This document shows, piece by piece, positions 13,047-24,483 of a stretch of 64,000 nt of DNA. The position numbers and the translations under genes are program-made. Under the pieces are notes generated by a model. The model was given only the letters and a program-made list of their open reading frames with translations. It searched no databases and was not told where the DNA came from. Location of the stretch: positions 19,849,458 through 19,913,457 of the forward strand of contig OX246738.1 of assembly GCA_945910005.1 (NCBI GenBank). The letters are read 5' to 3'. Every line of letters begins with the position of its first letter. Within the stretch, counting starts at the first letter, position 1. This DNA is from Isoperla grammatica. Lineage: Eukaryota; Arthropoda; Insecta; Plecoptera; Perlodidae.

Positions 13047-14054
13047 ATAAATAATGATGTGCCTTTTCGAAATTGAATTTGATAATAAGGCTATTAATGT
13101 ATGCGAGTACAGGTTTTTAAGTGTGGGCCGATTGCATGCTCTGCATTTTTTTAAAGCCTGAAATGCGATTGGTGTTTTAATATTTATCAAGCAATAGCGA
13201 ACCATCAATAAATTTCTGTATTATTGAATTTAGCCGTACAATCAATATATTCATGAAAGTAGTGGTGTTTGCACATATGAAGGTACATTATAAGCCCATA
13301 CTCATTTATACAAATATTTTAAATACTTATTTTATCTTTGTCATCTCACTATAAATTGGAATTAAATTATTGAATACAATAAATTAAATTGAAATCAAAT
13401 TTAAAAAAAAAACGATATGTTGCGAGGAGAAAATTAATTCTCATTAAATTGAAATATTTACGTTATACAAAATGTATAACTGAAAGAAGTACATGAATAG
13501 CATTGAAATCACAAAGCATTTAAAATCATCATACGACTTCATGTTTCTCAAAGAATACATTTATTTATATCGAAAAAAATGAAATAAACCTTTATGTATA
13601 TTATCTCTTGATCCGCCTATGAAGAGCAACTTCTATGTTGACACTGATATCACGTAGAAGATGTACAAATATCAAGCCGCTTCAGTTCTAAGCGGTAACA
13701 CAAATATTGGTTTGAGAGATCGAAAGGATTAGACGTTCAAAGCTGGCAGTCAAGAGAGATGTTAAAAGGAAGAGCGTACGGTAATGCTCCAGTGTACACA
13801 CATAAATGCCATCTGTAATGAAGGCACACAAATCAGCCAAACAATTTCAAGAGGTATGTGTCCTTAGCCCACAGCGCATTCTGGCTGGTGAGAGGAATAC
13901 CAGAGTGGAGAATGCACACGTCCTGAATTCTTACCGCCTCGTTGACACTTTATGTTCACGAAATATTTCCCGCATTCATATGTTGGAGAAATGTTACCGT
14001 GTATACAAATAATTACTAAATTGTGTTTGTTTTTAGACAAAACACTCGTTTGAC
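13047..14054. other. AT-rich intergenic DNA, no gene seen
   Basis: A 68-codon frame at 13806-14012 has no recognisable domain. There are no bounded repeats. Confidence 0.55.
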
Positions 14055-14928
14055 CAGCACTGCGATTCTGAATGGGCGACGTTAAGTTTAACGCGAACGA
14101 CACTCGTCGGTAGACTTATCACGCGGTAAGTTAACGCGCGATTCCGAACAACAACTTCGTAACGTGCGGTAAACGTATCGAAAAGAGGTAGCCGTTGCAG
14201 CAGAGCAGCGCCTGTTATATATTAGTTTGTTTATGTTTTCGAGACGGCTGTGCATATTATAGAAAGTTAACCAATGAAAACGCGTGAACAAATGCAATCA
14301 ATTTCAAATCAAGCTGTCAAAAACCAACACAATTCTAAACAAATCAACTCTCAGCTATCTCAAAGGGATTAGAAGTACTTATTAAATTCCTTCTATGCAG
14401 TCACAAATACTGCCTGCCATAGTCGTCTTCATTATTTAACTATTCAAGCACCCCGAAGGATTGTGCAACATTTGCCATCATCGTTAAGTTCGTAATAGTG
14501 CGATCTCTAGGCCTAGGCCTAGGGCTAGCCTAGACAATGAATGAATGCGCGCAGCCAGTTTGAAGTCAAAGTTTCACAAGTAAGGTTATGTTACCCCTTT
14601 ACATACGGTTTCCATCTCGCCATGCAATTGATTATGTTTCTTCATATTGAAATTAATTTAGAAATCCAAATATGTAACAGTTGTATCGTTTACTTACCGA
14701 AATCTTTTAATAAATCAAGTAATATAACTGAAGTGGACATTCGAAAGTCGGCCATGTTTGTTTAACGCATTGCTAACGGCAGGGGTTAGGTCCGTGATAA
14801 GTTATCGACAGCTGTATCGACACATGTCGTTACGAATAGATCGGGAATCGCGTCGTTACGTTTCCGCTTACCGTAACGACAAGAAAGCTGCGTTAAAGTG
14901 ATCACGGCCATTCAGAATCGCACTGCTG
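14055..14928. mobile_element. Fold-back, MITE-like element with long imperfect TIRs
   Basis: The left end CAGCACTGCGATTCTGAATG and the right end (14908-14928) are inverted copies with one mismatch. The inverted similarity continues inward with gaps: a CGCGATTCCGAA block and a CGTAACG block near 14138-14165 match, inverted, GGGAATCGCG and GTTACGAA near 14831-14852. Identical GAC trinucleotides flank the ends (14052-14054 and 14929-14931), a possible 3-bp target-site duplication. No transposase is visible. A palindromic AGGCCT cluster lies at about 14510-14534. The right end abuts the LINE remnant almost directly. Confidence 0.7.
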
Positions 14929-14933
14929 GACTG

Positions 14934-15819
14934 TCTGTTAATGAGTGTGTAAGTGTAATTTATCAATATGCAGACGACATACAAAGCATTATAGAGCTAC
15001 CGAAGAACAACATAGTCGAAGGTTGTAATAATTTCTAAGTGGATCTTAACTCAATGGCCGACTGGGCGACTAGTAATGGACTTGTTTTTAACCCTAGTAA
15101 ATCTACAATTATACTCGTAGGAAGTAAGCTTAACGTGCAATCAATAAATAAAGGCCCGATTTTATATATGTGTGATAACCAAATTCAAATTTCTGAATGT
15201 GGAAAGAATCTTGGAATTATCTTTGACAGTGATCTCTCGTTTGATAAACATATCACAGCGCAGTGTGCTAAGGCGTATGGACTCCTACGTTCGTTATATA
15301 CTTTTAAGTCGCTATTAAATGAAGATATGAAAGTCAAGTTAGTAAATGCTTTAATTATTCCCCTATTTGATTACGGAGATGTTGTCTACATTGGAATTAA
15401 ATCACACCTGTCAGATAGAATTCAAAAAGCTCAGAATGCAGTAATGCGTTTTGCTTGTAAGATTAGGAAATATGATCACATAAGCCCTACTTTTCAAAAA
15501 CACAAGTTATTAAAAATGAAGCAACGTCGCATGCTTCATTATTTGTGCACCATAGCTAGAGAGAGTAATAGACACCAAACGTCCCACCTACTTGTTCAAA
15601 AAAATACAACAGACAAATTCTCATCATAAATACTATACTCGTCATCAAAACCTTGAGATACCGTTGCACCGTTTGTCGAGTTCTGCTTCCTCTTTCTCAG
15701 TTCTTGCCCCAAAGTTATGGAACGAACTACCGAAGTCTGTTAAGCAGTATGTCAATAGTCCACACCTTTTCAAGAAGTATTGTAAACGACATATTTTCCA
15801 AAATAATCTGTTCATTTAA
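14934..15819 (+). pseudogene. Degenerate non-LTR retrotransposon reverse transcriptase, 3' half
   Basis: In one frame the sequence reads VIYQYADD, the catalytic YADD box of a reverse transcriptase (codons at 14967-14978). An in-frame TAA follows at 15036-15038. The same frame is then open to 15629 and carries motifs typical of LINE RT C-termini: DLNSMADWATSNGLVFNPSK, then NLGIIFDSDLSF, then a long alpha-helical thumb-like region. After a run of seven A (about 15599-15605) the sensible protein continues in another frame to 15819, with the family-typical block FSVLAPKLWNELP and a final FKKYCKRH. So there is one premature stop and one homopolymer frameshift. The fingers and part of the palm upstream of YADD are absent, and the copy begins next to the fold-back element. 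Jockey/CR1/RTE-X-like affinity is likely; the exact clade is not determined. Confidence 0.9.
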
Positions 15820-16600
15820 GTATTGTGATTGAAGACTTGGCGGATAATTGTGTTGTATGTTTGCCTGTGTATCATATAGATATACTTCTTGTTAGTCCTT
15901 AGTAATGTAACTGAGTAAATTTTGTTTGTTTTGATTTGTCTATTTTGTATTAATTAATTAATCTCATTATAAAGTAAACTATCAATCGTGTTTATTATGT
16001 TCATTAATTAGCAATCTTGCAAGTATTGTTTGTTTATTATACATTGTTACACTCAGGACATTGGTAGGCCTAAATAATAAGTGGTACCTAATTGGTTTCA
16101 AGTAATTTGATTGTCAACCAGCTGACAATGTTGTTTGCTTGTATGTTTAGTATATGTTACATGTTATGTTTTATTTCTGTAATACAGCTGAGTCAATCGT
16201 GTTGATTGGTTTGTCTATTTTCTTCATTAGTAATTTCATTATAAAGAAACGGTGAATCGCGTTTACTGTATTATGTTTGCTAAAAAATTACCGCTCTTAA
16301 AGTGAAGCGGGTGTCAATTGTGTGGCATGTTTTGTTTACCTTTTACATTTTGTATATCTTTCCTCTTTTTTTCTAATGCATCAGCGTGGTTTTTAAGTAT
16401 GTGAGTAAGTAAATGATAAGTGTTACCAAATAAGTTTCAAGTAATTTGATTGTAAACCAGCTGACAATGTTGTTAGTTTGTATGTCTATTATATATTACT
16501 TGTTTTGTTTTATTTCTGTAATACATCTGAGCCAATCGTGTTGATTGGTTTGTCTATTTTTTAAATAAGTAATTTCATTATGAGGTTTTTTAGTGTTAAT
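15820..16600 (+). repeat. Internally repeated 3' region of the LINE remnant
   Basis: Blocks recur in order. GGTTTGTCTATTTT-type motifs appear near 15937, 16208 and 16548. A TTTCAAGTAATTTGATTG block with AACCAGCTGACAATGTTG appears near 16097 and 16436, an offset of 339 bp. It follows the RT stop immediately, so I read it as a 3' untranslated region with about 2.5 diverged tandem copies. An independent repeat is possible. Confidence 0.65.
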
Positions 16601-16639
16601 CTAGAATAGCTATTATAATGATTAGCCTTATTGTCATTT

Positions 16640-17191
16640 TTTGTATTTTGTAACTAAACTCGGTCCCTATCCAAGATACACGCCGGTAAAGAGGACTCCT
16701 CAAAGGGCGGATTATTTCCCGCTCACTGTGCAAGGTTGTAAACGTCAAGCTTGTCACCAGGAAGGATGCACAGTTTTTTAAAAAAGTTACCACCAATAAT
16801 ATCTATTCAAATAAGAAAATCACCCACTTGACAATAGGAAGACGGGGGCTCAGGATTCTGTCCCTTTTCAAAGGGTCGACCATAATTATCTCTTGCTTCG
16901 ACGGTCCATGTGGTTTGAAGCTGTCTTTACTATGTTAGAAGCTAAGTGGTTTGCCAAATAAAGGGGATGATTGACAGCATAAGTCTCCAACAATAAGAAA
17001 CAGTTCCTTTTAGTTCTCATTTTGCCGGCGTGTATCTTGAATTGGGACCGAGAATAATCACGGAAGCCATACCATATACCGTGCAAGGTTAGGTGGAAGA
17101 GCGAGCAACATGCTCGAACCTCGCCGTTTTGTAAAATGTACATTGTTTTACAAATAAAGTCCATTTATTATTATTATTATTATTATTATTA
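16640..17191 (+). mobile_element. Probable retroelement 3' end with (ATT)n tail
   Basis: The right end reads ACAAATAAAGTCC followed by a TTATTATT microsatellite (17164-17191). A polyadenylation-like hexamer running into a short tandem tail is typical of CR1/L2/RTE-like LINEs and the SINEs that depend on them. Inside, a 32-base inverted repeat (16659-16690 against 17021-17052, sharing AAGATACACGCCGG) and a direct repeat (GTGCAAGGTT at about 16727 and 17083) suggest nested or rearranged copies. No RT motif is present and the 5' boundary is uncertain. Confidence 0.45.
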
Positions 17192-19145
17192 AGGTCCCAC
17201 TTTTTCGTTACCCCAACCAATTGATTTATTAACGTGTTCGCAATTTATTAGAATGTTAATTAGCATTCCTTGAAAGTTCTTCATAATAAGAACAATACCA
17301 CGAAGTTTTCTTTGTAAAAGAATTGAACTTTGCATATTGGAGGAGTGAGAGGGCTGGGGTTCAAGAATGTCCACACCTCATTAAGAGGTTGATCACGCCA
17401 ATAAGTTTGGCAGGAGTGAAATAGGGTACTCGTGTTTCCCGTTGTTTGTGCCATTTCTGTTTAAGACTTTGTACCGCACTGCAAAATATTGCGTAGTCTT
17501 TTTTACTCATTGAAAACGTGTTAACCCAATTAAAACACTTTTTTCGAAAAAAAATAATATTTATTCTTGCCAAATTTATAATTTCTATTGTTTTTAATTT
17601 ATTTGTATCTTACATTAGTTATTTATCAAAACTTGTCTTGCATTATTTAACTAATCAACGATTCATTTGGCATATTGTTCAATTCTATAAAACAAATACT
17701 ATGAAAATGTCAGCCTTTAATTAATGAGAGTTATTCGATACAAAAAATAAACGTTGCTCGCTATGTACTTTGGAACATTATTACCGGCTTGAAGGAGCGT
17801 AGTCCTACTTGAATGTAAGACCATGCACACAAAAATACAACCTTATGCGGTATAAAAATACCGGTTCCTCTGAGAGTGAAACCCAAGTCTGACAAAGCTT
17901 GCCAGGTGGTTGCTGATGCTGAGCTAAAACAATGTCCTACACGTATACACTTTAAACACTGAACTAGGTATACATGTATTGACATTTTCGCTCATTACAC
18001 ATAACTTAGGTTTGCAATAAACTCGTTCCTTTAAATGTGGTATCCGGGTAAAAGAGCTTTTTAACACAAATAGTATCCATACACCTTTATGTAATTTTGT
18101 TTATTTTTTGCGGTTGTTCATACAGAAAGAATATGTTTCACATGTAAAATACCTAATCACTTATTATTCTGTACACAGTTTGCTTGTAGTTAACCGTCCT
18201 AGATTTCGTTCAAGAACCACATGTTTATATTATGTTTCATTTCTAAAAACAAACTATTTTCCCGGCAATCGGCCCGAGGCCTGTACGAGCTGCATATTTA
18301 TCCGGGGAAATGGCCGGCGTGTTAATAGTCTCGCCGTGAGGTCGACTCCATTATCCCGACTCAGGGACCGTGAATGCATCTAGTCCCACCGCGTCTACCA
18401 GTCTACCAGTCTACTCGAAGCGGTACCACAATTAGCCTTTGTGTGATCGGAAGCGAGGATTTTCACCAACTACATATAGCTACACCGCTATTGTCATGGA
18501 AATTACACGGAATTAATTGCTTGTGCGCTCTCGTTTTCCATTCCCTACTTCTCTCAGCCATTTTCAGTAAAGCTATATTAAGCTATAACGACTAAAAGCA
18601 TTGATCTATCTATATGGGGTGATAAATCTGATCTAGAACGACACGCTTGAAATAAGCACTAACGACGCAATCAGACGTAACCTCTTTGGGAACAAAACCG
18701 ACTATTGTTAAATATAAACGATGATGATAGCTGTACGGAAAACTGTTAGTCTGGTAAAACAACTCTTCTTCATTTAGTTATATCTTCCGGTCGATGTTAT
18801 TGGCACTGCAGTAAGTCGTTGCCGTTCCCGTGTCCTGTACTTACTTGGCCGTGGTGCCCCAGGAGTAAACTTTATTCGTTCAACTAAGACATCTCCAGTT
18901 AGAATTACTTCTGACAGGCACCTGGGCCTGGCTAGTGGCTGTCATTTCTACTATTGGTGGAGGGTCTGACTCAGACCCGTAGGTGATTCGCTAGGCTCGA
19001 CGATACAACATCCTAATTGAAATCATCTCAATACTTTGACACATTTCATAATATACAGTTTATTCTAAGCTAGACATCTCATGGTGTGTTACTTTAAGGG
19101 TAACAGTAACATGCTTGACTTCTTTTAAAGCAGTTTCCTTATTAG
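17192..19145. other. AT-rich intergenic DNA, no gene seen
   Basis: Short frames only. A GC-richer patch at about 18265-18420 holds the tail of a 91-codon frame without a recognisable domain. A small tandem CTACCAGT motif lies near 18395. Confidence 0.55.
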
Positions 19146-20485
19146 TCCAGCATCAAAGTGTCGAAAATCATAGTCCTGTGCAATTTCAAGGAAAGAGTAT
19201 AGCACCATATACCAATGTGTTCATGAGGGTTTACAGTATTTAGCGCACTTTGGTGCCAGAGCGATATACGCGACTGGGGGCGGGGGCGGTGCCCCCAATT
19301 TTGACTACACTTTGCATTGAATATCGCTCAATTACGGCCAAACGGTTGGTCTGACAACGAAAATGATGATAATAAAATATATTTGTATTTGATTGATAAA
19401 TATTTCCTTGTAACAATTTATCATGTATGGTACATATTGCGAAAGTTATCGTCAATTAAGTATAAAATTAATATATTCTCAATATATAAAACCATGGGAC
19501 AACTATATATTATCAAAGCATTACAAACACATTCATACACGTTTAGAAATGTCAGAGTGTTGCCATATCGGTGATTTTTTTTCATAATTTTATCTTTAAG
19601 CGATTGGTATAAGTGAAGTATTAAAGACAAGAATGCGTGGGGCTTTTGTGCGCCTGCTAAACACAAGTGTAATGCATAGAAGCATTGGCAATCATAATAT
19701 TGTACTATTTCGAAAAAAAAGTACACTTATATCTTCGTTTTAGCTTGTAAAATAATAATTTGGATGGTGCCAAGCTCCAAAATTAGGCGTTTACAAGTTA
19801 TACATAAAAAACAAAATGGCCGACTCTCATGAGGTTTTTCCTATTTATCTTCACAATCGTGCATTTTTTGGCAAAACGTAATATGAAAAAATTGTTTCTA
19901 GCAACATTCTACACACAAATGATACTTTGATATTTTCATAGGAAGTACTACTTACGTACAAATTTAATTTTTGTATGTGTGCATCTGAACTCAAATGTAC
20001 AAAACTTGGCTCCCGTTCGCTGCTTGATGAAGCAACTGTGACCTACGGGAGTGGTCTTAATATCTTCTTTTAAGCTCATCAAATAATAATATTGATGGTG
20101 CCAAGCTCCAATGATAGGCGTTTACGAGTTGCATGTGAAAAACAAAATGGCTGTCACTTCAGGTGGTTTTGGCAATTTATCTTTATAACCGTACTATTTA
20201 TGACAAAATTTAACACGACAAAAAATATTCCTTGTAAAATTCTACATACAATTCATTTTAAGGTATTTTCATATGATTTACCATTTACCTACAAATTTAG
20301 ATTTGTGTATGTCAATCTGTACTCAAATGTACAAGCATTGGCTCCCCTGGGCTACTTGATGAAGCAAGTATGGACTATGGGAGTGGGCTCAATCTCTTCC
20401 TTTTAGCTTATAGAATAATAATTTCGATGGTGCCAAACTCAAGTATTAGGCGTTCAAGAGAAACACGTAAAAAAAAAAAAACATT
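19146..20485 (+). repeat. Left arm of the 3-kb palindrome
   Basis: The outer about 590 bp is single-copy within the arm and includes a G/C block at about 19275-19299. The inner part is tandem units beginning GATGGTGCCAAGCTCCAA at 19763, 20094 and (shortened) 20426, giving periods of 331 and 332 bp. Each unit carries an ACAAAATGGC block and a CTTGATGAAGCAA block near its end. Confidence 0.9.
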
Positions 20486-20814
20486 TTAGTACTAATTAAC
20501 ATGGAGAAATGTTAATTTTTAGGTTAATAGTAAGTCATATAAAAATATGTAAATATCATATGTGTGTTCAATTTTACAAGAAATAATTTTTGTCGTATTA
20601 AATTTTGTCATAAAACGTACGGTTATGACGGTAAATTGGAAAAACTACCTATAGTGGTGGCCATTTTGTATTTTACGTGTAACTCGATAATGCCCCATAT
20701 TTAAGGTAGGCACCATCACAATTATTACTTTATAAGCTATAAAGAAGAGATTAAGCCCACTCCTATACTTGCTTCATCAAACAACCGACGGATGTACATC
20801 TGAATACATCCTAT
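20486..20814. repeat. Central spacer of the palindrome, one diverged inverted unit
   Basis: The spacer between the arms is not unrelated DNA. It reads on the minus strand as another diverged copy of the about 330-bp unit: TGGTGGCCATTTTG near 20653, GGCACCATCAC near 20709, and GCCCACTCC with CTTGCTTCATCAA near 20756-20780. The array therefore switches orientation near 20480. Confidence 0.75.
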
Positions 20815-22149
20815 TGGCGGGCATTTTGTTTTTTGCGTGTTTCTCTTGAACGCCTAGTACTTGAGTATCGCACGATCAAAATTATTATTCTATAAGCTAA
20901 AAGGAAGAGATTGAGCCCACTCCCATAGTCCATACTTGCTTCATCAAGTAGCCCAGGGGAGCCAATGCTTGTACATTTGAGTACAGATTGACATACACAA
21001 ATCTAAATTTGTAGGTAAATGGTAAATCATATGAAAATACCTTAAAATAAATTGTATGTAGAATTTTACAAGGAATATTTTTTGTCGTGTTAAATTTTGT
21101 CATAAATAGTACGGTTATAAAGATAAATTGCCAAAAACCACCTGAAGTGACAGCCATTTTGTTTTTCACATGCAACTCGTAAACGCCTATCATTGGAGCT
21201 TGGCACCGTCAATATTATTATTTGATGAGTTTAAAAGAAGATATTAAGACCACTCCCGTAGGTCACAGTTGCTTCATCAAGAAGCGAACGGGAGCCAAGT
21301 TTTGTACATTTGAGTTCAGATGCACACATACAAAAATTAAATTTGTACGTAAGTAGTACTTCCTATGAAAATATCTAAGTATCATATGTGTGTAGAATGT
21401 TACTAGCAACACTTTTTGTCATATTAAGTTTTGCCAAAAAATGCACGACTGTGAAGATAAATAGGAAAAACCTCATGAGAGTCGGCCATTTTGTTTTTTA
21501 TGTATAACTGGTAAACGCCTAATTTTGGAGCTTGGCACCATCCAAATTATTATTTTACAAGCTAAAACGAAGATATAAGTGTACTTTTCTTTCGAAATAG
21601 TACAATATTATGATTGCCAATGTTTCTATGCATTACACCTGTGTTTAGCGGGCGCACAAAAGCCCCACGCATTCTTGTCTTTAAATACTTCACTAATACC
21701 ACTCGCTTGAAGATAAAATTATGAAAAAAAATCACCGATATGGCAACACTCTGACATTTTTATACGTGTATGAATGTGTTTGTAATGTTTTGATAATATA
21801 TGGTTGTCCCATGGTTTTATATATTGAGAATATATTAATTTTATACTTAATTGACGATAACTTTCGCACTATGTACCATACATGATAAATTGTGACAAGG
21901 AAATATTTATTAATTAAACACAAATATATTTTATTATCATCATTTTTGTTGTCAGACCAACCGTTTGGCCGTAATTGAGCGATATTCAATGCAATGCGTA
22001 GTCAAAATTGGGGGCACCGCCCCCGCCCCCAGTCGCGGATATTGCTCTGGCACCAAAGTGCGCTAAATACTGTGAAACCTTATGAACACATTGGTATATG
22101 GTGCTATACTCTTTCCTCGAAATTGCACAGGATTCCATTTGATGCTGGA
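20815..22149 (-). repeat. Right arm of the 3-kb palindrome
   Basis: This is an inverted copy of the left arm with scattered substitutions and a few short indels. For example, the left arm has about 14 extra bases near 19158. The orientation markers GGAGCTTGGCACC lie near 21196 and 21527, about 330 bp apart, mirroring the left-arm units. Confidence 0.9.
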
Positions 22150-24214
22150 CAGAACAACGGTTTTACACTCCCATCAAACATGCAAGTTTCAAGTTTAAAA
22201 AGTTCTCAAAAACCAGTACAAGTGCATGCATTATTGAAATCTAGCCCACTTCGTTGACTTCACTAGATTATGCACATTATGCAACGACGGCGCGACTCGA
22301 CTGCCACCTACTTGACATTGTTCGCTTATTGAGAGATAAGAGCCAACCCCACTTGCCTTTTCGCACATAAAACAAAAACCCTCCAACGCTTTATGCTCGT
22401 ACGTTTAAGAGGAAAATGATAGATTTACGACAATACTTTTATAGGAATTTTCAACATGGAGCTACTTTGAAAAGTGTTCATATAGGATAAAATAACCAAA
22501 AGCGACTGATCCTGGGTGATTTCAGGAAGGGGGATTTTTATGTCATTGGGAGTTTTTACCCTCTTAACCGATCGACACTTCCCTATCAGTCGTAAACTCG
22601 CAAAAGGTTTGTCCAATAATTTAAAGCGTTTCTTGTAATACTTTCGTTTAACTGTTGGAAAAGATCAAGCACTTCTGTTTGAATAGAGAATAACACTTCA
22701 CATTGGCAGTCATTGCACTATAGGTTAAACTAATGGGGCGACATAAATTGTAACGTGACACAATGTTGAAAACAAGACACCATGAAGTATGTTAACGAGC
22801 GGAGTAACTAGTATAGGGAATAGTAAACAAAGTTGCTGTGACGCTGTATTAGCAGAGAATATGTGCTTGCGAAAATCACTTAAAACATTTCTCATAGTTT
22901 TTCCTCAATATTGCCATAATTCATTAGGAAATCAACCATTTCAATTCAATAAAAATAATAATTTGAACTCAATTTCATTAAATTGTTGATTTTTGATAAT
23001 ATATGGTAATGATTATGCACCGTATACTTTATCACAATGCAGGGCAACGTACTATACAACATATTTTCTTGTGGCTATTACAGTATTGCTCATTTTATAT
23101 TGTAAAATTTTTGATTGATTAAAAAATAAAATAAAAATATATAAGTACTAAAAGGAAACGAAAACAAAATGCAGGAACGCCATCATTGTTCTACAAACAA
23201 TTAGCGAAGAAATCACGGCCACGTACTTTAGCTCTTAGATCAATGTTTTGTAGTTTTTAAACCTCCTAAATAATTTGTAAACTTTTTGCGAAACTAAATG
23301 AAAAAGTTGAGCTATATACACGATATATAATTTTAATTGCTTTTCTTAATGTGTTTGGCACCGTGTGAGTGGTTGAGAAGAAATAAAATGGCGCTGTTCC
23401 GCATGGTCTACTGCTTGATTCATAGCGGCCATATCCACGGCTTTTACTGCATGCCATGTTATTTAAAGGTGCCAGATGATATACCGCGGAGACAGGCCGC
23501 TCGTCGAGGGAGACCGGTGGGGGGGGAGGGGGGGGGGGGCGGAATGGATGCGAGATGATATACACACTCCTCCATGTACAGCAAATGGACTACAAGGCTT
23601 AAGTTCTACGATGACCACTCGTTGTATTTTATAGACCATCTTTCTAATTTTTTCTTAGGTTTTTGGATTTTGCTTTATATATTGCAATGCAATGCGTTAA
23701 GACCGTTACACGTTCCCCGGTTGTACCATCTCTCCCATGTTATTTTTAGACACGCCCGTATGTATATGAGAGCGATTCTTTCCATATGATTCGGATAAAA
23801 ATAATTTAGTGTAACGAACTATTATTCAGTATTATTTATCTCTAACAGAACTTTTTTGAAACGATATATGCTAGCCAGCATTATATTTTGAAGCAAGTGT
23901 CATCCGTGCGATGCTATATTGCACAGTACTTCTCATTGTAGGTCATCAAATACACGCAAGAATGTATTAATATTTCTTGGGCCTTTGGCTGTAACCATTC
24001 ATTGTTAGCTGTATTAAAAGTTATACTACATACATCTCCAAACATTTTAAACACGATTCATTCTGGAATGTATTCGCTCATCGACGCGAGCAAATGTAGA
24101 CCGGTGTTCAAGCGTGACTTAAGTCCCCAACTCACAACCCGATTGGCCGAAGATCCTGATGCGTCTAAACTAGTAAGTGTCTCTTCTGAAGCTCTACTTA
24201 ACCGGAGCTTCAAG
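22150..24214. other. Intergenic DNA with a G-rich run, no gene seen
   Basis: A G-run block interrupted once by A lies at 23519-23539 and creates glycine/proline-rich chance frames on both strands. No domain is recognised in any frame. Confidence 0.55.
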
Positions 24215-24475
24215 CAGGGGCGTCGGAAGTCCATTTTTCCAGGAGGGGTGAATTTTCCAGCTGACTTTGCAACATTTTGTGAAAAAAAAATCCGTTAGTT
24301 ACCATGCAGCCAGCCTCTGAAATCACTTGAAGGAATAAGCGGAATCTGTACTCTAAAATGCATTTAATTCATATTGGCCATTTTTTCAGGGGGGGCGAGA
24401 TGATACTCTCGCCCCCCCTGTGCAAGCAGAGGGGGGTCTCCTGACCCCCCTGCTCCCCCGGTTCCGACGCCCCTG
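24215..24475. mobile_element. hAT-superfamily MITE, 261 bp
   Basis: The element begins CAGGGGCGTCGGAA and ends with its inverted copy TTCCGACGCCCCTG. The octamer GCTTCAAG directly flanks both ends (24207-24214 and 24476-24483), a perfect 8-bp target-site duplication. An 8-bp duplication with CAGGGGCG-type ends is the known signature of hAT transposons. No transposase is present, so it needs an autonomous element elsewhere. The interior contains a strong local hairpin (GGGGGGCGAG against CTCGCCCCCC at about 24390-24417) and C/G-rich subterminal stretches. Confidence 0.95.
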
Positions 24476-24483
24476 GCTTCAAG

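Larger units (their letters stand above)
19146..22149. repeat. 3-kb long inverted repeat (palindrome)
   Basis: The sequence from TCCAGCATCAAA at 19146 to its inverted match TTTGATGCTGGA ending at 22149 folds back on itself about a centre near 20648. The match can be followed through the CACCATATACCAATGTGTTC block, a GGGGGCGGGGGCGGTGCCCC block, the tandem 331-bp units, and down to CAAGAGAAACACG close to the centre. Two arm-internal frames of about 100 codons on opposite strands (20092-20406 plus, 20897-21193 minus) translate almost identically. This shows arm identity in the high nineties but not coding function. No transposase is seen. A fold-back transposon or a recent inverted duplication are both possible. 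Confidence 0.93.

Noticed and set aside
20092..21193. Pair of about 100-codon frames on opposite strands with near-identical translation
   Set aside because: The identity follows from the palindrome arms. The translation has no domain, and the corresponding stretches of neighbouring 331-bp units do not stay open.
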